Notes: generated by a model not told the origin, from the letters alone. A stretch of DNA of 64,000 bases from Hamadaea sp. (GCF_013362815.1 NZ_JABFVK010000015.1:62001-126000); one strand, 5' to 3'; positions 54,084 to 63,057 are shown, numbered from the stretch's first letter. A program made the numbers and translations.

Positions 54084-56263
54084 CCGCGGAATCTGAAGAG
54101 CCGCAGGCTGTTCAGCACCACGAAGATGCTGCTGAAGGCCATTGCGAGACCGGCAAGGACCGGCGTCACCAGGCCCAGGGCGGCCAGCGGGATCAACACC
54201 AAGTTGTACGCGAACGCCCAGAACAGGTTCTGCTTGATGTTTCGTAGGGTCGCGCGCGACAGCCGGATCGCGTCCACGGTCGCCGTGAGGTCGCCCCGGA
54301 CCAGGGTCAGGTCGGCGGCCTCGATGGCGGCGTCGGTGCCGGTGCCCATCGCGAGACCCAGGTCGGCAGCGGCGAGGGCAGCGGCGTCGTTCACCCCGTC
54401 ACCCACCATCGCTACGACGGCGCCCCGCTGCTGCAACTCCCGCACGGCGTCGACCTTGCCCGAGGGGAGCACACCCGACACGACGTCAGCGGACGCGATG
54501 CCGACCTGCGCGGCGACGAGGCCGGCCGGCCCGGCCGCGTCGCCGGTGAGCAGCACCGGCCGCAGTCCTTCCCGGCGCAGCGCCGCGATCGCGTCGGAAG
54601 ACGTCGGCTTGACCGTGTCGGCGACGTGCACCCAGCCCGCGAACTGCCCGTCGACGGCGACCGCCACCGAGGTCATGTCCGCCCGAGCGCCCTCTTCGGG
54701 CACCGTCACTCCGTTGTCGCTGAGTAGCGACGCCCGGCCGACCAGCACCGTCCGGCCGTCGACCACGCCCGACGCGCCGAGCCCGGGGAGCGCCGTGAAA
54801 TCCTCCACCTTGGACAGTTCCGGGGCGGCCGCCGCGATCGCTCGCGCGATCGGATGCTCACTAGCCTGTTCCAGGCTTCCGGCGTACCAGATGAGCTTGT
54901 CGTTGGTGAACCCCTCGGCGGGCGACAGGCCGGCGAGCGCCATGACACCCGTCGTGACCGTGCCGGTCTTGTCCAGCAGGATGGTGTCGACGCGGCGGGT
55001 GGACTCGAGGACCTCGGGGCCGCGAATCAGGACGCCGAGCTGCGCGCCGCGCCCGGTGCCGACGAGCAGCGCGGTCGGCGTGGCCAGGCCGAGAGCGCAG
55101 GGGCAGGCGACGATCAGCACCGCGACCGCCGCGGTGAACGCGGCCGTGACGTTGCCGGTGACCGCGAGCCATCCGGCGAACGTGCCGAGCGCGATGAGGA
55201 TGACCGCCGGGACGAAGACCGAGCTGATCCGGTCGGCGAGCCGCTGCACCGGAGCCTTGCCGGACTGCGCCTCGGTCACCAGCTTGGCGATCTGCGCGAG
55301 CTGAGTGTCCGCGCCGACCCGGGTGGCCCGGACGATGAGCCGGCCGCCCGCGTTGACGGTGGCTCCGACGACGTCGGACCCGGGCCCGACCTCGACCGGT
55401 ACGCTTTCGCCGGTGAGCATGCTGGCGTCGACCGCGCTGGCGCCTTCGACGACGACCCCGTCGGTGGCGATCTTCTCGCCGGGCCGCACGACGAAGACGT
55501 CGCCGACCTTGAGCTGCTCGATCGGGGCGGTCTGTTCGCGACCGTCGACCAGCAGCGTGACCTGCTTCGCACCGAGATGGAGCAGGGCGCGCAGAGCCGA
55601 TCCCGCCGTACGCTTCGCGCGGTGCTCGAACCAGCGACCGGCCAGCAGGAACGTGGTCAGCGCCGCGCCCACTTCGAGGTAGAGGTGCTGCTCGGTGACC
55701 GAGCGGGCGAACAAGTCGAGCGGCATCTTCATCCCGGTCATCCCGGCGTCACCGATGAAGAGCGCGTAGAGGCTCCACAGGAACGACGCCGCGACACCGA
55801 GGCTGATCAGGGTGTCCATGGTGGCCGTGGCGTGGCGCGCGTTGAGCAGCGCGGCCCGGTGGAACGGCCACGCGCCCCAGGTCACGACGGGGGCGGCCAG
55901 GGTGAGCGCGGCCCATTGCCAGTTGTCGAACTGGAGCGCCGGGATCATCGAGAGGAGCACGACCGGGATCGAGAGCACGATGCTGCCGATCAACCTGTCG
56001 CGCAGGGGGTCCCGCTCGGTCTCCACCGACGCGGCTTCTTCTTCGACGACGGGCGGAGTCGCCGAGTAGCCGGTGGCCACGACCGTGGCGACCAGGTCGT
56101 CCACCGTCACCGACGGTTCGTAGGAGACGTGCGCCGTCTCGGTCGCGAAGTTCACCGACGCCGTGACGCCGGGCATCTTGTTGAGCTTCTTCTCGACGCG
56201 GCCGGCGCAGGTCGCGCAGGTCATCCCGCCGATACTCAGCTCGACGACGTTCTGCGATCGCAT
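54062..56263 (-). CDS. copA: Copper-translocating P1B-type ATPase
   Basis: 733 residues from ATG 56263 with GGGAGG seven bases upstream. An N-terminal heavy-metal domain carries GMTCATC (Cys 16 and 19). Eight membrane helices surround TGES (actuator), the CPC metal site in [17 protein letters not shown] (phosphorylated Asp), SEHPIARA (the HP locus) and [13 protein letters not shown] plus the late-helix motifs indicate Cu(I) export. It is the last gene of the csoR operon. The last residues YSAAAE are shared, through an overlapping inverted repeat, with the convergent WYL protein. Confidence 0.95.
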   Translation of the reverse strand: MRSQNVVELSIGGMTCATCAGRVEKKLNKMPGVTASVNFATETAHVSYEPSVTVDDLVATVVATGYSATPPVVEEEAASVETERDPLRDRLIGSIVLSIPVVLLSMIPALQFDNWQWAALTLAAPVVTWGAWPFHRAALLNARHATATMDTLISLGVAASFLWSLYALFIGDAGMTGMKMPLDLFARSVTEQHLYLEVGAALTTFLLAGRWFEHRAKRTAGSALRALLHLGAKQVTLLVDGREQTAPIEQLKVGDVFVVRPGEKIATDGVVVEGASAVDASMLTGESVPVEVGPGSDVVGATVNAGGRLIVRATRVGADTQLAQIAKLVTEAQSGKAPVQRLADRISSVFVPAVILIALGTFAGWLAVTGNVTAAFTAAVAVLIVACPCALGLATPTALLVGTGRGAQLGVLIRGPEVLESTRRVDTILLDKTGTVTTGVMALAGLSPAEGFTNDKLIWYAGSLEQASEHPIARAIAAAAPELSKVEDFTALPGLGASGVVDGRTVLVGRASLLSDNGVTVPEEGARADMTSVAVAVDGQFAGWVHVADTVKPTSSDAIAALRREGLRPVLLTGDAAGPAGLVAAQVGIASADVVSGVLPSGKVDAVRELQQRGAVVAMVGDGVNDAAALAAADLGLAMGTGTDAAIEAADLTLVRGDLTATVDAIRLSRATLRNIKQNLFWAFAYNLVLIPLAALGLVTPVLAGLAMAFSSIFVVLNSLRLFRFRGYSAAAE

Positions 56264-56305
56264 TTGGTGTCCTCCCAATCCGAGTGTGGTTTGGGCGGAC
56301 GACGG

Positions 56306-57238
56306 TCAGTTCCCGAAGACCAGCGTGAACGCGGCGGTATGCACCTTGCCGCTCACTTGGAAGTCGAAGAACATCCGGTACGTCCCGGTGCTGGGCGCGG
56401 TCGCCCAGAACTTCACCGCACCACCCGTGAGCTGTGTCTCCGGGTGGGTGTGCACGTACGCGAGATCCAGCTCGCGCAGGAAGACGAGGTGGCCGTAGCT
56501 GCCGAGGTAGGGGTCGACCGTGACGGGTTTGCCGTCTTGGAACACCCGGAACAGCAGCGGCGAGGTCGCGCCGATCTGCAGCGTCCCCTCGTATGCCACG
56601 GTGTAGCCGTCGACAGCGACCTCCCGCGCGACGGCCGGAACGCCGGTCGGCTGGTAGGAACCGGCGACGGTGAGGTCGGTGCCGAGCGTGATCGCGGTCT
56701 GCGCGCCCGCCGCGCCGATCGCCGTGAAGTCGGCGACGGCCCGGTAGATCCCCGGCTGGGCGAGGTTCACCGAGACCGACCAGGTTCCGTCCGGCGCCAT
56801 CGTCGGATGGAGGTGCTGGTAGCCCGACAGATCCCGGCGCGCCAGCACGAAGTGCAGCGGCCGGTCGTGGACTACCGCGAAGGTCGACACCGGCTTGCCG
56901 TCCGGCCCGGTGACGACGAATCGGAAGTCCTGTACGCCGGTCTTGAACGCCGTCTGCTTCGGCACGAGGGTGTAGCCGGCGGCGTTGATCGACAGTCCGC
57001 CGACCTCGCTGCCCGTCATGCCCGTCATCGCATGCGTATGCGGACTGGCCTCGTTGAACGTCGGCGTGGTGCCGGTCGGCGTACCACCGGCGGCCGAGGG
57101 CGAACCCATCGCCTTGCCTAGGGCGAACCCTGCGATCAAGGCGACGACCAGTCCGCCGACGACGATCCCCACCCGCAGGCCACCGGCGTCGGCGGTCCGC
57201 GGGCGGGGGGTGTTCACCCGGGTCCGGGTGTCAGCCAT
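56306..57238 (-). CDS. Membrane-anchored His/Met-containing protein of the copper operon
   Basis: 310 residues from ATG 57238, overlapping copZ by eight bases. One helix near residues 22-45 (GIVVGGLVVALIAGFALG) anchors an outer domain. Just after it comes a His/Met stretch (SPHTHAMTGMTG), and further His are in VVHDRPLHFVLARRDLSGYQ (followed by HLHP) and LAYVHTHPETQL. These suggest copper binding outside the membrane. Beta-rich repeats resemble FixH/YtkA-like domains. A role in copper handling is inferred from the operon. Confidence 0.7.
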   Translation of the reverse strand: MADTRTRVNTPRPRTADAGGLRVGIVVGGLVVALIAGFALGKAMGSPSAAGGTPTGTTPTFNEASPHTHAMTGMTGSEVGGLSINAAGYTLVPKQTAFKTGVQDFRFVVTGPDGKPVSTFAVVHDRPLHFVLARRDLSGYQHLHPTMAPDGTWSVSVNLAQPGIYRAVADFTAIGAAGAQTAITLGTDLTVAGSYQPTGVPAVAREVAVDGYTVAYEGTLQIGATSPLLFRVFQDGKPVTVDPYLGSYGHLVFLRELDLAYVHTHPETQLTGGAVKFWATAPSTGTYRMFFDFQVSGKVHTAAFTLVFGN

Positions 57239-57449
57239 CGATTCCGACCAGCTCGTAGCCGGCCTCGTCGACGGCGGCGCGGACCTCGTCCAGGGCGAGC
57301 GGCGCGTCGCTGCTCACCTTGGCGACTCCGGCCGGCACGTCGACGTCGACCGTGCGTACGCCGGTGAGCAGGGTCAGCTCACCGGTGACCGCCTGGGCGC
57401 AGTGGCCGCAGGTCATGCCCTTGATCTGGTAGGTGGTCTCGACAGACAT
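57231..57449 (-). CDS. copZ: Copper chaperone, heavy-metal-associated domain
   Basis: 72 residues. A single HMA ferredoxin-like domain with the metal motif GMTCGHC (Cys 14 and 17) and the typical VDVDVPAGVAKVSSDAPL strand. CopZ-type proteins bind Cu(I) and pass it to the N-terminal domain of CopA and to CsoR. It lies 33 bases after csoR and overlaps the next gene, consistent with one transcript. Confidence 0.94.
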   Translation of the reverse strand: MSVETTYQIKGMTCGHCAQAVTGELTLLTGVRTVDVDVPAGVAKVSSDAPLALDEVRAAVDEAGYELVGIDG

Positions 57450-57482
57450 GTGCTTCTCCTCGTTGCGGATAGCGCCGTCGCG

Positions 57483-57779
57483 CTAGCGGACCAGGCGGGC
57501 GATCGCGTCGCTCGCCTCCTTGACCTTGGCGGTCGGATCACCGTCGCGGGCGGCCTGCACGACGCAGTGCCCGAGGTGGTCCTCCAGCAGGCCGACCGCG
57601 ACCGCCTGCAGCGCCTTCGTGGCTGCCGAGATCTGGGTCAGCACGTCGATGCAGTAGGTGTCCTGCTCGACCATGCGCTGAATGCCGCGCACCTGGCCTT
57701 CGACCCGACGCAGCCGGCTGAGCAAGGCCTGCTTGTCCTCGGCCGCGCTGTAGCTGTGCCCGTGGGAGTCTTCTGTCAT
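57483..57779 (-). CDS. csoR: Copper-sensing transcriptional repressor CsoR
   Basis: 98 residues from ATG 57779. An all-helical CsoR/RcnR fold with RLRRVEGQVRGIQRMVEQDT. The copper ligands are Cys 43 (TYCIDVLTQ), His 68 and Cys 72 (DHLGHCVVQ), the CsoR C-H-C set. The His-rich N-terminus (MTEDSHGHSYS) may also touch metal. Apo-CsoR binds the operator at 57789-57805 and represses this operon; Cu(I) releases it. Confidence 0.94.
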   Translation of the reverse strand: MTEDSHGHSYSAAEDKQALLSRLRRVEGQVRGIQRMVEQDTYCIDVLTQISAATKALQAVAVGLLEDHLGHCVVQAARDGDPTAKVKEASDAIARLVR

Positions 57780-57788
57780 GACTCGACC

Positions 57789-57805
57789 ATACCCCCCTAG
57801 GGTAT
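57789..57805. promoter_or_regulatory. CsoR operator
   Basis: ATACCCCCCTAGGGTAT is a pseudo-palindrome with TACCC/GGGTA half-sites and a G/C-rich centre, the known CsoR box pattern. It ends 10 bases upstream of the csoR start, so binding blocks transcription of the copper operon. It overlaps the stop codon of the upstream methyltransferase gene (57797-57799). Confidence 0.85.
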
Positions 57806-58912
57806 CCGGTGCAACAACTCCGCGAGGTGAGGACGCACACCCCAGTCGGACACCAACGACTGATAGTCGCCGGACGGGCCCTGAGGGTTCCCGTGTACCG
57901 CTTTCGTCGCTTGCAGCTTCGTCGCTTTCAGGAGGAGGTTCCGGGGTGTGTGCGCGGAGTCTACGAACTCCACGACGTCGACGGCGTACCCCTGATCGCG
58001 GAGGATCGCCGAGCGCAGCGAGTCGGTCAGCACGTCGGCGAAGCGCTCGCGCAGGATGCCCGACCGAGTCAATGCCGTCTCGGTCCCCTTCCGCAACTGC
58101 CGGGAGATGTCCTTGTGGCAGCACGGCGCGGCCAAGATCCAGCGCGCGTCCCACTCGATCGCCCGGGCCAGTGCCTCGTCGGTCGCGGTGTCGCAGGCGT
58201 GCAGCGCGAGCACCACGTCCACGGCGCCCTCGACCTTCGCGTCCAGGATCGTGCCCGCGACGAAGTCGACCTTCTCGAAACCCAGCTCCGCAGCCAGGCG
58301 CGTGTTGCGCTCACGCTGGTCTTCCCGCACGTCGACGCCGGTCAAGTGCACGTCCAGGCCGCGTTCGGTCAGATGGCGGTACGCCGCAAAAGTGAGGTAC
58401 GCGTTGCCACAGCCGAGATCCACCACCCGGAGCCGGTCAGGCACCTCGGCCGGGAGGGCGGCGTCGAGCGCGCGGAGGAAGGCGTCCACCTGACGTCGTT
58501 TGCGGGCGTCGCCGCCGATCACGTCGAACAGCGGGTCGCCCGGGTCGAGGAGGTGCTGCTTCTCCCGGTCATGGCCCTTCGCAGCGGTGACCGGCGCCGC
58601 CGGCGGGCCGCCCTTCGAGAGCAGCACGCGGCCCTTCTTGCTGATCTGCACCTTCACCGTCTGCCGGGCCGTCTCGACGTGCCAGTTCCGGTAGCGCTCG
58701 TCGAGGAGCGGCTCGATCGCCGCCTTCGTGACGGGCACCGTCTTGGTCGTCGGGCGTACGCCGTCCTCGGTGACGATCTGCAGCGCCGGCCCGGACTTGA
58801 CCTCGATCGGCCGCACGGTCACCCGCTGCGTCCCCGTGTTGGCGACCGCCCGGACGAAATCGGAGCTCAGCAGCGCTTCCCGCAGCTCAGCGGCGGCCTC
58901 TTCCCACGTCAT
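57797..58912 (-). CDS. SAM-dependent methyltransferase, METTL25/RRNAD1-like
   Basis: 371 residues from ATG 58912. An N-terminal ~150-residue domain precedes a Rossmann methyltransferase: RLRVVDLGCGNAYLTFAAYR (motif I), HLTGVDVREDQRERN, then VVLALHACDTATDEALARAI and WILAAPCCHKDIS. The HACDTATDEAL and CCHK signatures resemble the METTL25/RRNAD1 type of methyltransferase. The target may be RNA or protein; unknown. Its stop lies inside the CsoR operator of the next operon. Confidence 0.85.
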   Translation of the reverse strand: MTWEEAAAELREALLSSDFVRAVANTGTQRVTVRPIEVKSGPALQIVTEDGVRPTTKTVPVTKAAIEPLLDERYRNWHVETARQTVKVQISKKGRVLLSKGGPPAAPVTAAKGHDREKQHLLDPGDPLFDVIGGDARKRRQVDAFLRALDAALPAEVPDRLRVVDLGCGNAYLTFAAYRHLTERGLDVHLTGVDVREDQRERNTRLAAELGFEKVDFVAGTILDAKVEGAVDVVLALHACDTATDEALARAIEWDARWILAAPCCHKDISRQLRKGTETALTRSGILRERFADVLTDSLRSAILRDQGYAVDVVEFVDSAHTPRNLLLKATKLQATKAVHGNPQGPSGDYQSLVSDWGVRPHLAELLHRIP

Positions 58913-58952
58913 ACCCCTAATCTACCGAGCCCTCCGCCCGACCTTCTTAAGC

Positions 58953-59013
58953 GCTGGATCAGGGTTCTGGGTCGAATCTTGGGCCAAGATTCGACCCAGA
59001 ACCCTGATCCAGC
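58953..59013. repeat. Intergenic inverted repeat, family A copy 4 (perfect)
   Basis: Arms 58953-58982 and 58984-59013 are exact reverse complements over 30 bases with a single-base centre. The left arm begins GCTGGATCAGGGTTCTGGGT. It stands between two genes on the minus strand, downstream of the NlpC/P60 gene, and could end that transcript. Confidence 0.95.
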
Positions 59014-59027
59014 AATGCGGCCCGTGG

Positions 59028-60050
59028 CTACGTGACGTGGCCGTAGCCACGGACGGGCATCCCGTCGAAGTAGTCGATGCGTACCTTCTCCCCCGGGGTG
59101 GGGGCGTGCACCATCCGGTCGCCGCCGATGTAGATCCCGACGTGATGCAGATCGCGGTAGAAGAAGATCAGGTCGCCGGGCTGGAGTTGATCTCGCTTGA
59201 TCTTGTGGACGACGTCGAACTGCCGGGCCGAGTTGTGCGGCAGCTCCTTGCCGACCCGTTTGTACGCCGCCAGCACCAGGCCGGAGCAGTCGAATCCGTC
59301 CGGCCCCTCCCCGGCCCACCGGTACGCCTTGCCCAGCTGGCCCAACGCGAAGTCGAGGATCTTCGCAGGCACCCCCGTGACCTCCGGCTTCACCCAGCCG
59401 ACCCGGGCGTTGGCGTGCGGCGGCGTACCGGACGGGCCGAAGGCGTGCGTACGCCATCGCTGGAGGGTGGCGAGATCCGCCTCGATCTTGGCCCGACTCG
59501 TCGCCAGATCCTTCTGCTGGGACCGGCCCTGCGAGATGAGCGTACGCAGAGTGGCCTGCGCCGTCTCGTACTCGTGCCGCAGCCCGGTCAGCGCGGCGAT
59601 CTCCCGGCGCTGGTCGTCGGCGAGCAGCTGGATGACCATGAGCTGATCGAGCACGTCACGGGTGGAATCGGCGTGCAGCAACGCGGCGAACGAAGTCGAC
59701 CCCGCCGTCGTGTACGCCGCACTCGCGATCACGCCGACCTTGGCCTGATGGTCGGCGACCTGCTTCTCCAGCGGCCCGATCTGCCGCTTCAGCACGGCGA
59801 TCTGGGCGACCGTCGTCTGGAGGTCGGACCGCAGCTGGTTGTACCGCTCGATGACTCCTTCGAGCTGGTCGGAAGCCTTCTGGATGCGCTGGACCAGCTG
59901 CTCCCGGCTGAGCCCGGCGGGCGGGCCGGGCGGGGAGCCCGGCTGAGCGATCGCGACACCCGGTGCGGTCAGCGACGCCAGTAAAACGGTGACAACGCCC
60001 AACGACCGGACAAATCGGCCACACCATGCAGAACGGGGGAGCATCGACAC
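59028..60050 (-). CDS. Secreted NlpC/P60 peptidoglycan endopeptidase (RipA-like)
   Basis: 340 residues from GTG 60050 (ATG 60044 is possible). The signal peptide ends near AIAQ. Residues ~50-200 form a long coiled coil (REQLVQRIQKASDQLEGVIE and onward), as in RipA/CwlO-type proteins where it controls activity. The C-terminal NlpC/P60 domain has catalytic Cys 255 (GFDCSGLVL), His 303 (LHHVGIYIGG) and a third polar residue near His 315 (VHAPTPG). It cuts peptide stems in peptidoglycan during growth or division. Confidence 0.93.
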   Translation of the reverse strand: MSMLPRSAWCGRFVRSLGVVTVLLASLTAPGVAIAQPGSPPGPPAGLSREQLVQRIQKASDQLEGVIERYNQLRSDLQTTVAQIAVLKRQIGPLEKQVADHQAKVGVIASAAYTTAGSTSFAALLHADSTRDVLDQLMVIQLLADDQRREIAALTGLRHEYETAQATLRTLISQGRSQQKDLATSRAKIEADLATLQRWRTHAFGPSGTPPHANARVGWVKPEVTGVPAKILDFALGQLGKAYRWAGEGPDGFDCSGLVLAAYKRVGKELPHNSARQFDVVHKIKRDQLQPGDLIFFYRDLHHVGIYIGGDRMVHAPTPGEKVRIDYFDGMPVRGYGHVT

Positions 60051-60132
60051 GTCCCAGTCAACGACCGTTCTCGGCGTGGCGTGACGCCGACCCGGCGAAC
60101 CCCGTCGGCGAACCCTGTAGCGAACGCGACAC

Positions 60133-60150
60133 TAGTTGACGGTTCAACTA
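60133..60150. promoter_or_regulatory. Perfect palindromic operator candidate at the pirin promoter
   Basis: TAGTTGACGGTTCAACTA: 7-base arms around CGGT. It overlaps TTGACG (a -35-like hexamer at 60136) and lies just before TATTCT (60156-60161), which ends six bases from the pirin ATG. The TTGA-TCAA form is typical of MarR/HxlR-type binding sites. The cognate repressor is not next to it. Confidence 0.6.
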
Positions 60151-60167
60151 TCTGCTATTCTGAACGC

Positions 60168-61133
60168 ATGCCAGCGATCACCGTTGAGAACGTGCTCGTA
60201 CTGCCGCGGGTCTCCGACCCGGGCCCCGCCGCGCCAGAGCGGTCGGTCGTCTCCGTCACCACCGCGCCCAGCGGCTTCGAGGGCGAGGGCTTCCCGGTCC
60301 GCCGGGCCTTCGCCGGAGTCGATCTGCGGCACCTCGATCCCTTCATCCACATGGATCAGATGGGTGAGGTCGAGTACGCCCCGGGCGAGCCGAAGGGCAC
60401 CCCCTGGCATCCACACCGGGGCTTCGAGACGGTCACCTACCTCCTCGACGGCACGTTCCGTCACCAGGACTCCAACGGCGGCGGCGGGCTGATCACGAAC
60501 GGCGACACGCAGTGGATGACCGCCGGTTCGGGCCTGCTGCACATCGAGGCTCCGCCGGAGGAACTGGTGGCCTCGGGCGGTCTCTTCCACGGCTTCCAGC
60601 TCTGGGTGAACCTGCCGCGCAGCCTCAAGATGGCCGATCCGCGCTACCAGGACATCCGGGCCGGGCAGGTCTCGCTGCTCACCTCGCCGGACGGCGGTTC
60701 GCTGATCCGAGTCATCGCGGGTGATCTGGACGGCCACCCCGGACCGGGCGTGACGCATACGCCGATCACGTTGATCCACGCCACCTTGGAGCCCGGCGCT
60801 CAGCTGCGGCTGCCCTGGCGGGAGGACTTCAACGCGCTGGTCTACACGCTCGCCGGTTCCGGCTTCGTCGGCGCGAAGAAGCAACCCGTACGCCTCGGCC
60901 AGCTCGCAGTCTTCGGCAGCGGCGGCGCGCTGACCATCGAGGCGGCTCCTCAGCAGGAGTCGCGCAGCCCGAAGCTGGACGTCCTGATCCTGGGCGGCCA
61001 GCCGATCCGGGAGCCGATCGCGGCGTACGGCCCGTTCGTCATGAACACCAAGGCCGAGCTGATGCAGGCGTTCGAGGACTTCCAGGCCGGGCGGCTCGGC
61101 ACCATCCCGGCCGGCCACGGCCCCGGCCTCTGA
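60168..61133 (+). CDS. Pirin family protein
   Basis: 321 residues from ATG 60168. A bicupin with metal ligands in the N-terminal cupin: WHPHRGFETVTYLLDGTFRH, then GLLHIEAPPEE; SVVSVTTAPSGFEGEGFPVR precedes it. The C-terminal cupin includes LVYTLAGSGFVG. Bacterial pirins have quercetinase or regulatory roles; the one here is unassigned. A -10-like TATTCT ends six bases before ATG and there is no RBS, so the mRNA may be leaderless. Confidence 0.92.
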   Translation: MPAITVENVLVLPRVSDPGPAAPERSVVSVTTAPSGFEGEGFPVRRAFAGVDLRHLDPFIHMDQMGEVEYAPGEPKGTPWHPHRGFETVTYLLDGTFRHQDSNGGGGLITNGDTQWMTAGSGLLHIEAPPEELVASGGLFHGFQLWVNLPRSLKMADPRYQDIRAGQVSLLTSPDGGSLIRVIAGDLDGHPGPGVTHTPITLIHATLEPGAQLRLPWREDFNALVYTLAGSGFVGAKKQPVRLGQLAVFGSGGALTIEAAPQQESRSPKLDVLILGGQPIREPIAAYGPFVMNTKAELMQAFEDFQAGRLGTIPAGHGPGL

Positions 61134-61135
61134 CA

Positions 61136-61200
61136 GCTGCAGATCACGGTTATGCATGCTAAGAACCGCGTCGGAAGCATGCATAACCGTGATCTGCAGC
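61136..61200. repeat. Perfect 25-base inverted repeat between pirin and livM genes
   Basis: GCTGCAGATCACGGTTATGC... (61136-61160) is the exact reverse complement of 61176-61200, with a 15-base loop. The gap is bounded by two convergent genes; the repeat begins two bases after the pirin stop. A two-way terminator is likely, although no U-run is present. Confidence 0.93.
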
Positions 61201-61213
61201 CCAAAGCACCGCG

Positions 61214-62209
61214 CTAAAGGGTGCGGCGCAGGGCGCGTAGCCGGAGCTGGGCGATCCCACCGGGAAAGAAGTACACGGCGAGGATGAAGATCACGCCGAG
61301 CACGAACAACGGCTGCTTCAACGGCCCGGGCAGGCCGCCGGCGACGTGGGTGAGCCGATAGTCCAGATAGGTGTAGAGCACCCCGCCCAGGAGCGGGCCG
61401 TAGCGCGTACCGGGTCCGCCGAGCACCACCATGACGAGCAGCGACAACGTCAGCTCGCTTCCGGCGATCTTCGGATCGGCACCCTGCACCAGCAGCAGAT
61501 GCACGACTCCACCGGCCGCCGCCAACGCGCCCGCGAGGACGAACGCGAAAAGCTTGAAGGCATACGGGTTCAGCCCGAGCACGCCCACTCGCCGCTCGTC
61601 GTCGCGCAGGCCCGCGAGCACCCGGCCGGTCGGCGAGCTCACGGTCCGCCGCACCACGATCATCACGATCACGAGGTACGCCAGACTCACCCAGTAGAGC
61701 TTGTAGGTGTTGACGACCCCCACGAGTCCGGACGGCAACCCGGAGACGTCCAATGCCAGGCCCTCGTCCCCACCGGTGAGGCCCCACGCGTCCCGAGCCG
61801 CCAGGATCGCGCCCACCTGAGCGAAGGCGAGGGTGACCATGGCGAAGGCGATGCCGGTGACGCGCAACGCGATCGCACCGATCGCCGCGGCGACCGTGGT
61901 GCCGAGCAGGATCGCGGCGGGAGCCGCCAAGGCCAACGGCAATCCGGCCTTCGTGATCAGCACATCGGCCCCGTACGCACCCAGCGCCACGAACAGCGCC
62001 TGCCCGAAGCTCAGCAGCCCCGTACGCCCGAACAGCAGGTCGTATCCGGTGGCGAGACCGCCGAAGAGCAGGCACAACGCGAGAAGTTGCAGGGTTCCCG
62101 GGCTGTTCAGCGGCCCGTCGAAGACGCCGGGGATGCCGACTCCGGCGTACGGGAGCAAGGCGAGGACGGCGACCGCGCCGAAGGGCCAGTATCTGCGCAG
62201 GTAGGTCAT
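61214..62209 (-). CDS. livM: Branched-chain amino acid ABC transporter permease (LivM type)
   Basis: 331 residues from ATG 62209. About ten membrane helices; FGRTGLLSFGQALFVALGAY and ALRVTGIAFAMVTLAFAQVG are family hallmarks, and the EAA-like loop is in LAGLRDDERRVGVLGLNPYA. It pairs with the LivH permease (four-base overlap) and the two ATPases upstream. The substrate may be branched-chain amino acids, urea or related amides; the binding protein is not in the window. Confidence 0.9.
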   Translation of the reverse strand: MTYLRRYWPFGAVAVLALLPYAGVGIPGVFDGPLNSPGTLQLLALCLLFGGLATGYDLLFGRTGLLSFGQALFVALGAYGADVLITKAGLPLALAAPAAILLGTTVAAAIGAIALRVTGIAFAMVTLAFAQVGAILAARDAWGLTGGDEGLALDVSGLPSGLVGVVNTYKLYWVSLAYLVIVMIVVRRTVSSPTGRVLAGLRDDERRVGVLGLNPYAFKLFAFVLAGALAAAGGVVHLLLVQGADPKIAGSELTLSLLVMVVLGGPGTRYGPLLGGVLYTYLDYRLTHVAGGLPGPLKQPLFVLGVIFILAVYFFPGGIAQLRLRALRRTL

Positions 62210-63057
62210 GCTTGCCTCGCTTGCCGCCGGGTGAGCAGGACGATCGCGAGCAGCGCCACGGCGCATACGTCGCCCGCTCCGGCTGAGCCGTAGTAGTTCA
62301 CGAACTGCTGGAGCAGGCCCACGGCGACCGCGGCGACGGCCGAGCCCGTGATGGAGCCCATTCCGCCGATGACGACCACGATGAAGGCGAAGATCAGCAA
62401 AGAAGCGCCGCCGGTGGGCGACACCGACTCGAAGTAGACCCCGCCGAGCGCCCCGGCAAGCCCGGCCGCCGCACCGCCGATCGCGAAGACGAGCGTGAAC
62501 GCCTTCCGGACGTCGATGCCCAGCGCGGTCACCATCTCCCGGTTCTCCACGCCGGCCCGGATGATCAGGCCATAGCGGGTCCACCGCAGGAAGGCGAGCA
62601 GCGCCGCGAGTACGACGACCGCACCCGCGATGAGCAGCAGCGACTTGACCGGGACCCGCGCGCCGAGGAAGCCCACGACTTGTTGCGTCCACTTGGGACT
62701 GGGGAAGATGCGGGCGTCCGGGCTGAACAACGCCTGGAACAACGCCACTCCGGCGAGCGACAACCCGACGGTGACGAGTACCTGGGCGATCGTGCGCTTG
62801 TAGAGGGGCCGGATCATGACCAACTCGACGAGCGCGGCGACTCCCGCCCCGGCCAGTACGCCGGCCACGACTCCCCCGGCGAACCCCACTTTCGGCGTCG
62901 CCCAATAAGCGGCGTACGCACCGACGGTGAGGAACCAGCCGTGCGCGAAGTTGAGGACGTCGGCCAGCCCGAACACGAGCGACAGACCCGACGCGATCAG
63001 GAAGTACAGCGCCGACAGACCGAGCCCAGTCACCGCCAGCAGAACCACAGTGCTCAT
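62206..63057 (-). CDS. livH: Branched-chain amino acid ABC transporter permease (LivH type)
   Basis: 283 residues from ATG 63057. Membrane permease with ASGLSLVFGLADVLNFAHGW (the LivH N-terminal signature), an EAA-like loop in IIRAGVENREMVTALGIDVR, and IVVVIGGMGSITGSAVAAVA near the end. It overlaps livF and livM by four bases each, so the genes form one tight operon. Confidence 0.93.
   Translation of the reverse strand: MSTVVLLAVTGLGLSALYFLIASGLSLVFGLADVLNFAHGWFLTVGAYAAYWATPKVGFAGGVVAGVLAGAGVAALVELVMIRPLYKRTIAQVLVTVGLSLAGVALFQALFSPDARIFPSPKWTQQVVGFLGARVPVKSLLLIAGAVVVLAALLAFLRWTRYGLIIRAGVENREMVTALGIDVRKAFTLVFAIGGAAAGLAGALGGVYFESVSPTGGASLLIFAFIVVVIGGMGSITGSAVAAVAVGLLQQFVNYYGSAGAGDVCAVALLAIVLLTRRQARQA

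Noticed and set aside
60051-60167. Possible c-di-AMP (ydaO) riboswitch before the NlpC/P60 gene, often found there in actinobacteria
   Set aside because: The upstream space is only ~117 bases and shared with the pirin promoter; the conserved riboswitch core sequences are not visible, only a repeated GGGTTCGCCG.
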